Origin: Azolla caroliniana
Lineage: Eukaryota; Polypodiophyta
DNA: 64,000 nt
Direction of reading: 5' to 3'
NCBI GenBank assembly: GCA_043228905.1
Contig: JBHGNT010000018.1
Span: forward strand, 16,430,001 to 16,494,000
Position numbers and translations under genes: made by a program. Below, in pieces: positions 55,901-64,000 of this stretch (its first letter is position 1; every line of letters begins with the position of its first letter). The notes below the pieces were generated by a model. It did not search any database. It saw only the letters and a list, made by a program, of their open reading frames with translations, and had not been told where the DNA came from.

Positions 55901-58900
55901 CTATGCACTATATGAATCTGTGTCAGAAAAAGTGCGGTCTCCCAATGGTTTGTAGGAAGCTGTGGCTTGCCTGATTGGAGTAAAACAAGGATGCCACCAT
56001 CACCCACTATTTTTGGTCTATATATAGATGAAATGTCACATCACGTAGAGAGATTCAGCCATTCGGGAGCATGCCTAACGGATATAGTCATGTAAATATT
56101 ACTATAGCTGATGATATTGTGCTGATCTCTGACTTTGTGGGGGGACTACAAAGACATCTAAATGGCTTAAGAGTATTTTGTATAGACAAAGGTTTGTCGA
56201 TAAATATGGGTAAAACTAAAGTGATGGTGTTTAACAGCACTCAAGCATTGGTAAAAAGATTAGAAACAGAATTCTTCTTGGGAGAGGAAAATGTGACATA
56301 CACACTCTCCTACACATACCGAGGAGCAACATTCATAGGTCCTAGGTTTTTCTTACAGAAGGCTTCTTGTGATCCGCTTTCTCGTGGATATGTAGCCCTT
56401 GGTGCTCTTGAAAGACAATGTGCACATTTGCAGTTCCGAGAGCCAATAACTAAATTGTGGCTATTTGATACACTTGTCACACAAACTCCTCAATGGAGTG
56501 GAAATGTGGGGATTGAGTCTTAGAGAGGCAAATATAGAAAGATTTAGAGAGGCCTTTTAGTCTCAATGATTGCCCTCATGATAAGGAGCAAAGCGTCTAT
56601 GGTCCATGATATAATTCACGCAGAGATGGGGCAACTCCTATAATCATTGAGGCGTCACTCCGAGCAATGGCTTTGGGAGCTCCCTAAAAGAAGGTACTCA
56701 AGGTTGGCACTTAAGTCATCAAAACATATGCTAAAAATGGAGATATTCATTCTTGGTATGCTGAAATGCAACAATGCTTCAAGTCAGAAGGCATAAGCAT
56801 AAATGCACAAACCTTGTTCCAGTATAAGCCTGGATTGGCCCCATCTAAACATGACGAAAGTGGAAAAGAAAGGAATGATCCAAATTGATATTATTAACTT
56901 GGAAAACAAAATAACGTGTATCAGCCCAAAACATCACTGAGTAGGAAGATGGTCCAATATAAGGCACTTTTTACACTTATTGGAGGATGAGTTCATCTGT
57001 TGGGATTAAAGGCCTTTAGGTTACAAGGCACAAGGCACCCAAAATGCAGGCTTCATTCGACATTCCATTTGATGTCGAAGAGGGAAATATGATCTTTTAT
57101 GCCATTTGATTATGCAAGAGATCAATCTTATCAAAGAGGATAAAGAAAGCATTAAAGGAGGAAATGAAAAAGGAGATAGAGAAATAGAAAACAAAGTTGT
57201 ATGCCTCTCTCAAGATTGAGGTATTAGAAGAGGTGTAGAAAGATATCACAAGCCATGTCAAGAAATCAAACTTAGAGCTCAAGAATGACATGAAGCAATA
57301 CCTTAAAGATGAAATATTCTCAAATATTTAAGGTTGAGTTAATAGCTGTAAAAGTTGATTTAGAAAAAGGATAAGAATTGGAAAAATACATCTCTATAGT
57401 TAGAGCCAATGTAACGAAGGAAATGCAAACATGGGTAGAGATGACCAAAGATGTCAAAGCTCAAGTTGAGCATGCCCAAAAAGATATTAAAGCAAATGCT
57501 CCTTGGATAGGGGTAGTGAAAAAGCAAAAAGGAACATTAGTGGATAGGATGGAAATGATGAATGCTACATTAGAAGAAGAAGCCAAGAGGAAAGCTCGTG
57601 CATTGCATGTACGAGTGGTTGGTTGGGCATGCCCAAAAAGATATTAAAGCAAATGCTCCTTGGATAGAGGTAGTGAAAAAGCGAATAGGAACATTAGTGG
57701 ATAGGATGGAAATGATAAATGCTACATTAGAAGAAGAAGCCAAGAGGAAAGCTCGTACATTGCATGTACGAGTGGTTGGTTGGGCATGTTCAAAAAGAAA
57801 TTAAAGCAAATGCTCCTTGAATTGAGGTAGTGAAAAAGCAAAAGGGAACATCAGTGGATATGATGGAAATGATAAACGCTACATAAAAGAAGTCAAGAGG
57901 AAAGTTCCTGCATTGCATGTACAAGTGGTTGGTTGGTTGAAAAAGGAAGCCCACAAGAAGATGCTAAGAATCTTGGAACAAAGAATGAGGGATATTCCAT
58001 TTGTTTCAGCATGGAGGGTGGGAAGAGATAAGTCTAGAGCCAAAGCTCTTATTATCCGCTTCATGGATATGGACAAGAAAAAAGCTTTCCTATCTAAATG
58101 AAGGGGACTAAAGGGTGAGAAAATATACTTAGATGACAATCTCACTCCAACTCAAGTGGCACATCGCAAAGAAAACATGCCACGAGTGTTTGATGCGAGA
58201 ATGGAAAATGGGCTGTATATAGAGATGGTAAGGTCATTATTACAAAGAAGAGAACCGCATGATGACGTATGGCCTATGAGACCATACGCATGACTATATG
58301 GAATTACAACAGCTCTCTATAGACAAATGTCAGGTATTTTGAAGATACCTTCAAAAACACATTTATTGCTATGTATACAAAGACCCACCAATGCATGGCT
58401 AGAAAACTCCCCGATGTACAAGGATATAGATGGGAGTCAATATGTCGTCCCCAACCTCGGACACCGAGAAGCACTAGAGGTTCGGGACAAGTGGCTGTGT
58501 TATACAAAAAGGAGCTCCATGATAGAGTGCATGTTGTGCACAAGGTCATAGATGCAGGCTACATATGGATACGAATTAAAAGTGAGGATCTTAGGGAACT
58601 ATATATTGCAATTTGCTTCTTTTCGCTTGCCTACTCAAGGTTTGCACCTCTCAGTGAACCACCATATCTACCATTATATGATGATATCATAAGACTTGCT
58701 ACTATGGGGGACGTAATACTATTAGGAGACTTCAATGCATGAACTAAGGATGAGCAAACAACTATGTTTGACACCAACGAGGCTGTTTATGGAGAAGTTA
58801 TGGCAGAAGAGGTTAGTTTAAAGCAACAAGCTCAAGATGTGACAATTATAACTGAATATGGCAAACACTTTCTAGCCTTGGGAAGTGCGCACATGGATTT

Positions 58901-61855
58901 GTGATATATAATGGATTGTCACAATGGCATGAATCAGATGCTTTGACATGTTGGAACCCAAAAGGAGATGCAAACACAGTCGATTACCTAATGGGATCTC
59001 CCTCTCTTATACCTGAAATAAGAGAGTTCATTATATCTGGTACACCTTTTGTCTTGGCAGCAGATCATGCATATGTATGCTTTGAGGTGAAGGATGGATG
59101 CACAAGGAATGTATATGCTAAGGAGAGTGTGTTGGCTAAGTATCAATTTACTCGCGAGAAAAGCAATGTGTATAGTTGTAGAGTATACAATAGCATGCTA
59201 GATTTGGATCCTTCCACACTCCTAGATGAAGTTACTCGAGGATTGTCAAAATCCTTGCATAAAGCAGCCACAAATGCATTTCCTCACACAATGGCCAATC
59301 CCCCCCAAACTTGAAAGAGTAATACAAAAGAGTTGGTATGAGGAATGTCGTACAAAGGTTTGTTGCTAAACATGGATAGATTTAAAGTGATGGTGTTTAA
59401 CACCATTCAAGCATGGGTAATAAGATCAAAACCGGAATTCTTCTTGGGAGAGTAAAAGGTGGAATACACACTTCTACACATACCTAGGAGTAACATTTAC
59501 AGGGCCTAGGTTCTCCTTACGGGAGGCTGCTTGTACCACGACTTTCTCGTGGATATGCAACCCTTGGTGCTTTCGAAAAACAATGTGCACATTTGCAGTT
59601 CCAAGAGCCACAAACTAAGTTGTGATTATTTGGTACACTTGTCACACCAACTTTTCTCTATGGAATAGAAACATCGGGACCGAGTCTTAACAAGGCAAAC
59701 CATTGGAAAGAATAGAGACCTTTAGTATCAATGATTGACCGCATGATAAGGAGCAAAGCATCAGTGCCCCATGATATATAATCCGGACAGAGATGGGAGC
59801 AGCCCCTATAATCATTGAGGCATTGTTCCGATCAATGAGATGCATCCAAGGTCTCTGGGAGCTCCCTAAGTGAAGGCACCCAAGGTTGGCACTTATGTCA
59901 TCATGACAACTGGCCGAAAATGGAGACAGTCATTGTTGGTATACTGAAATGCAACAATGGTTCGAGTCACTTGGCATAAGGATAAATAGACTACCCCTGT
60001 TCCAGTATAGCTTGGACTGGCCCATCTAAATATCACCAAAGTGAAAAAGGATAGAGTGATCTGAACTGATATTATTAACTTGGAAAACAAGATAACATCG
60101 ATCAGCTCCAAAATATCACTTGGTATGAAGATGGCCCACTACAAGACACACTTTTTACACACATCGGAGGATGGATTCATCATCAGGCCACATTTTATGG
60201 ACATACATCTATTGTATGTGCTGCTTTGTGTGATAGGGCAGTTGCGAACTTCATCACATCAGTTAGAGATTTAGGTTGGTAAATATACACAAATACCTCT
60301 AGAAGAAAGAATTATCCAATTGTGTCATCAAGGACTGAAATCCGAAGAACACTATGGTTGTCATTGTAGTGTCTTTTATGAAATAAGAGGGAGATACCAT
60401 TACCTCTTTAAACAAGGCTTTGACCCACTATGCAAGGTAATGGAATATGAGGACCAACAATGCATAGGACTTTTCTTACTAGAACACAAAAGACATAGGG
60501 AAAAGTTGTCGAAGGACAATAGTGCAAGCACACAAGCTCAACCACATAGAACAATCACAACTTTCTTCAGCCCCATCATTCCTACTAATGCTATAAGTAA
60601 ATCAACGGATACCCAAATGGGCTTCCAACCAGGACATAACAAAGGGGTTGCAATAGATTTTTTATTTTTATTTACTTTATTTGCTAAGCTACATTTACTT
60701 TGGTTTTGTTCTCAAAGACCTGACAACATTTTAAGATGTAATCTCTGGTTTGGTCTTATAGGCCATTTTGGCCTCTTAAAAAGAAATTAATATATCTTTT
60801 ATTTTCTAATTTCTCCATGGATACTGTACAAATACTCTCTTTCCTAGGTATGCATGCTACCTATGATTCCTATTTAGTCACTAGTTGGTGGTTTGACAGT
60901 CCAACCTGGTCATGCCCATGTCACTCTTATAAATCTGTCTTCTGAAACAGTTATAAACTAACCTTTGTGATATGCTAACATGTAGTAGGGGTTATGATTA
61001 ACTCAACCTTGTTGATGGGGTTCATCCTGAATACATAATGACTGGTGGTCTCTCGATACGTGTCCCATGTTTAGAGGGAGAGGCCTACTGCCTGCACATA
61101 TGGTTGTGTAGCCATATTATGGACAACCATCTAATAGTGAGTGACTCTTGGAACTGTTCATGATATGGTGTCTTCAACTCGAAACTAATTAAAACTTAAT
61201 GAGTCCTTACCTCAAGTATAATCTTGTGGTTGAATTCGAGTCCCAAATCCTTTGGATATCTTAGTTGCCAAATGTGACTCAGTGAAGTTAAGATATAAAA
61301 TTTGCATACCATTTCTCTTTGGTTGAAATCTGTAGTTTGTAATTACAAACTTCATAATTATTGAGAATAATGTATATATAATTGCTGAGAGCGTAAGGCA
61401 CACAACTAAGAGGAAGAGCAAGTGAAATATTTATACACAACATTGATAATAGCTATTATTGTCTGGTTGCACATGGGCTAATAATTGAAAGTAATAGAAA
61501 GTAGAAGGGCTGGAGACATCTTGGATTCCAGTACTCAAAGACCATATTTAAGCTACCCATATCATGTTTGATCTTTAAGTGCCTGTGCATAAGTATAAAG
61601 CATAGAAAATTATCTATAACTCTTTGTGGAATTTGAAGCTGAGAGTAAAGTTCCAAGGACGATTTTGTTTAAAGTATTTATTATTTACCAAGCACTGATT
61701 TTGAGCATGTTTCTCGCATTAGAATAGGCTACTGTCTTGATTTTTCTTAACTCATGGATTTAGTGCATTGTATGGTTCAGGAAGCAGCTGAAGAATTGAC
61801 TCCACGACTTGATGTGATCTTGCAGCATCTTATGTTTGCATTTAATAAATATCAG
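49923..61855 (+). CDS. TRN1: Transportin-1 (karyopherin-beta2), exons 1-16, 3' part beyond window
   Basis: Nuclear import receptor of PY-NLS cargoes (RNA-binding proteins, histones), binding Ran-GTP through N-terminal HEAT repeats. Exons: 49923-50099, 51983-52270, 52392-52481, 52573-52650, 52828-52908, 53039-53089, 53186-53271, 53355-53421, 53520-53576, 53654-53683, 53773-53838, 53925-54041, 54325-54438, 54564-54662, 54759-54884, 61781-61855. All joins are GT-AG; 534 codons stay in one frame, and only the exon 7/8 join splits a codon (Trp). Recognisable segments: [69 protein letters not shown], the acidic EEEEEEDEED loop followed by [25 protein letters not shown] and [12 protein letters not shown]. 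This is about 60% of a ~890-residue protein; the next exon should begin near RRNLRI. No premature stop is seen, so the gene looks functional. Confidence 0.93.
55250..56995 (+). mobile_element. LINE remnant a: reverse transcriptase and 3' part
   Basis: RT pieces: [35 protein letters not shown], then ADDIVLISD (Y/FADD-type catalytic motif near 56107) with [11 protein letters not shown] and [21 protein letters not shown]. The first part is present twice (about 55258-55660 and 55664-56060, period about 406 bp). Many frame breaks; ends at about 56995 within the C-terminal HFLHISEDGFI-type segment. Confidence 0.8.
57080..60790 (+). mobile_element. LINE remnant b: ORF1-like coiled coil, endonuclease, 3' part
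   Basis: 57110-58100: lysine/glutamate-rich coiled-coil frames with an internal ~159-bp tandem repeat. 58500-59310: APE-type endonuclease (LLGDFNA near 58726-58742, then a [19 protein letters not shown] segment, [11 protein letters not shown]). RT is mostly deleted: 59330-59470 resumes at [11 protein letters not shown]. 60220-60530 is the C-terminal [31 protein letters not shown] part. Non-functional. Confidence 0.8.
57470..57940 (+). repeat. ~159-bp tandem repeat in LINE ORF1-like sequence (3 copies)
   Basis: Units start near 57470, 57629 and 57785 (spacings 159 and 156 bp). The first two are nearly identical and in one frame pattern ([20 protein letters not shown]); the third is decayed. 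Confidence 0.75.
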
Positions 61856-63539
61856 GTGAGATTTACAAAATAAGCATGCCTTTTTCTGAATAAACTGATT
61901 ACAAGCTACTTTGAAAATGCTGCACTCTTAAGATATGATGATCATTTATGTCTATAGACAGGTGGTTCACTGGCATGTTGCTTTTTAAATGATCAGTGAT
62001 TTCATAACATGTATGACTATAGATTAGGTGGTTTACTGGCATGTTGCTTTTTAAATGATGTTCAGAAATGGTTAGAAAATTTGAGAGTAATTTACAGTTT
62101 CATAACATTTTCTATCAGACCATAGATGGCATCTACCTGAAGACATGGCTGATCTCCTTCAATAGTTAATAGTACTGTGATGGATATGGTAGGTATGCCT
62201 AACTGTGCTTAGGAGCAATAAAGGTTGCATGAATTTGTAAGGTATTCACGTGTTTCATGTCTTGAAATATGCCACAGGTTTTGCTTGTCAGATGATGATG
62301 CAATGAAAAAAAAAGAAGATTTTGGGAGAAAATAGTAATGGATTGACTTTTTCCTGTAATACATTATCTTACTGGTGGGAAATCTCAGATGAGTTGGAAA
62401 CACAAAATAGTTATTACAATGAAATGATCAGGTGTTCATTATATTTGTATTCAAATTAGGAACATTAAAAAAGTGGGCATTCATATGCTCCTCTACATCT
62501 TTTGAGAAACTGGAAGAATGTAATTTCTGCCAATGAAAACCTGAATATCTGAGATATGTTGGAAGTAGGTTGACTGCAATTCAGTTGGGTGTGAGATAAT
62601 CAGGAAAATGCCAATGCCAAGGATCTGGAGTATGTAACAAGATAGCCAGGATAAATTTCTCAAATATTGGGCAAGAAACTCTTATTGGAGCTAGTAAGTG
62701 ATTTGTTATAACAAGGTGGCTGTTTGTGGACAAGTCCATATCAGATGAAGTACAATTCATAAACATGTCCACATCTCCTATGAGTGCCAATGGCAATCGG
62801 ACAATATTATAGACACCTATAAAAGAAGACTTGTTCGTGTACTCTTTTGTATTGTTCATAGCCTTTGTTTACACCAAACCAAGTTTTTTGCAAGCTCCAA
62901 ACAACATTGCAACATATGTCAATGCAGGGATCATGCTGTCATAACCATAAAGTTTTCTTGCTCAAAAAGTGAAAAAGAGTGCCAAAATTAGAGAAAAGAT
63001 GTCAATCCTCAAGTAATAGTGCCATAAGTGTTTAAGAGCCCTTTAATGGCGTGCCATATCAGCCTCTGATGCGTGCTAATCCTGACCACTTTTTTCTTCC
63101 AAATGAATTCATTAAAATGCAAGACGATCATGTGGCTATTACCTCTTGCATCTTTGTTACACATGGTGACATTACACTAGTTTTCTTGGTTCATAGATAT
63201 TTTCCTTCACAGTTTACTGCCTTTGAGAGACTGATTGTTTCAATTTGATATCTGAAGACTCTTTATTACTTTAGTGTCCTTGGGGCTGGAAGAGGTGGAA
63301 GAGCATGTGGATGATACCCAAGTTGCAGAAACACAAAAAGATGACAACTTATGATTAAAAGGAGAACATTGATATTCAGCTTTGTTGATCTATTTTTCTA
63401 AGTTTCTGGAAGTTAGCCTATAATCTAGAAATTTTTCTTATTATCATCTTGACTTGCCTATCTAGTTGTATTTGTTTGAATTAATTACACTTGTTTCATT
63501 TTTCTACTCAATACACATTTAGAACTCTTATATATTACC
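61856..63539 (+). other. Intron 16 of transportin-1 (start), nothing recognised
   Basis: Begins CAG|GTGAGA. A 40-bp stretch (GGTGGTTTACTGGCATGTTGC type) is duplicated near 61965 and 62032. No coding sequence. Confidence 0.6.
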
Positions 63540-64000
63540 GATCACCCTCCTCAGAGACAATGTGCACATCTGCAGTTCCAAGAGCCACGGACTAAGCTAT
63601 GGTCATTTGATACACTTGTCACACCAACTCTTTTCTATGGAGTAGAAACACGGGGACCGAGTCTTAACAAGGCAAATCATTGGAAAGATTTAGAGAGACT
63701 TTTAGTGTCAATGATTGCTCGCATGATAAGGAGCAAAACATCGGTGCCCCACGATATAATCCGGGCAGAGATGGGAGCAGCACCTATAATAACCGAGGCA
63801 TTGTTCCGATTTGTGACATTTATCCAACGTCTTTGGGAGCTACCTAAACGAAGGTACCCAAGGTTGGCACTTATGTCATCAAGACAACTGCCTGAAAATG
63901 GAGACACTCATTGTTGGTATGCTGAAATGCAGCAATGGTCCGAGTCACATGGCATGAGTATAAATGCACTACCGCCGTTCCAATATAGCTTGGACTGTCC
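63540..64000 (+). mobile_element. LINE remnant c (3' part), runs off the window
   Basis: Open in the sense direction: [74 protein letters not shown]. It is better preserved than remnants a and b and of the same family, so probably a later insertion. Confidence 0.8.

Larger units (their letters stand above)
54885..61780 (+). other. Intron 15 of transportin-1, 6.9 kb, filled with LINE debris
   Basis: Bounded by GAG|GTATTT and TTCAG|GAAGCA. Other introns of the gene are 70-300 bp except intron 1 (1,883 bp) and intron 16 (over 2.1 kb). LINE pieces in the sense direction account for 55250-60790; the rest is AT-rich. Confidence 0.85.

Overview
This is plant nuclear DNA. Introns are GT-AG, the one cellular gene is a transportin-1 (karyopherin-beta2) orthologue with plant-type wording, and nearly everything else is LTR retrotransposon of the Ty3/gypsy (chromodomain) and Ty1/copia superfamilies plus LINE debris. 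The chromoviruses, the degenerate LINE and a decayed transposase-like gene give me the impression of a seed-free plant (moss, liverwort, lycophyte or fern), but I cannot fix the species.

Layout. 1-1754: minus-strand chromovirus copy (Gyp-A) running off the left edge. 1755-2897: spacer with a 210-bp direct repeat carrying hairpins. 2898-4108: decayed transposase-like gene cut by a truncated chromovirus (Gyp-D, 4109-6514). 6515-14653: a second chromovirus family (Gyp-C) split by a complete but decayed copy of the first family (Gyp-B, 6947-12479). 14654-47910: a Russian-doll stack. A copia remnant (Copia-5) contains Copia-1 (14878-47195, target duplication GGGTC on both sides). Copia-1 contains Copia-2 (16728-43533, target duplication TGATC on both sides). 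Copia-2 contains the intact young chromovirus Gyp-1 (18613-24397) and a minus-strand Copia-3, which in turn holds Gyp-2, Copia-3b and a 1.27-kb LTR-like insert. Three more solo-LTR-like insertions sit in the Copia-1 arms. 47911-49299: spacer. 49300-64000: transportin-1, exons 1-16, with LINE remnants in introns 15 and 16.

The most interesting signal is the LTR design shared by the Gyp-1/A/B/D family. (i) An antisense tRNA-like block with A- and B-box-like motifs lies in the first ~120 bp of the LTR. (ii) Perfect heat-shock elements (GAAnnTTCnnGAA) lie directly upstream of TATA. (iii) Exactly 33 nt after the TATA box is a 12-nt sequence that is the perfect complement of the primer-binding site, which lies 2 nt past the 5' LTR. 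In Gyp-B two substitutions in that 12-mer are matched by two compensating changes in the PBS. This is the arrangement of Tf1/sushi self-priming elements, in which the 5' end of the mRNA itself primes reverse transcription. (iv) Gag and pol are joined by a canonical -1 frameshift signal: GTTAAAC, a 6-nt spacer that includes the gag stop, and an 11-bp stem-loop, kept in three copies. Gyp-1 has both reading frames open and LTRs that I find differ at one base in 471, so it is a recent and possibly active insertion.

Most other copies carry premature stops of the kind produced by C-to-T changes at CAA, CAG and CGA codons.
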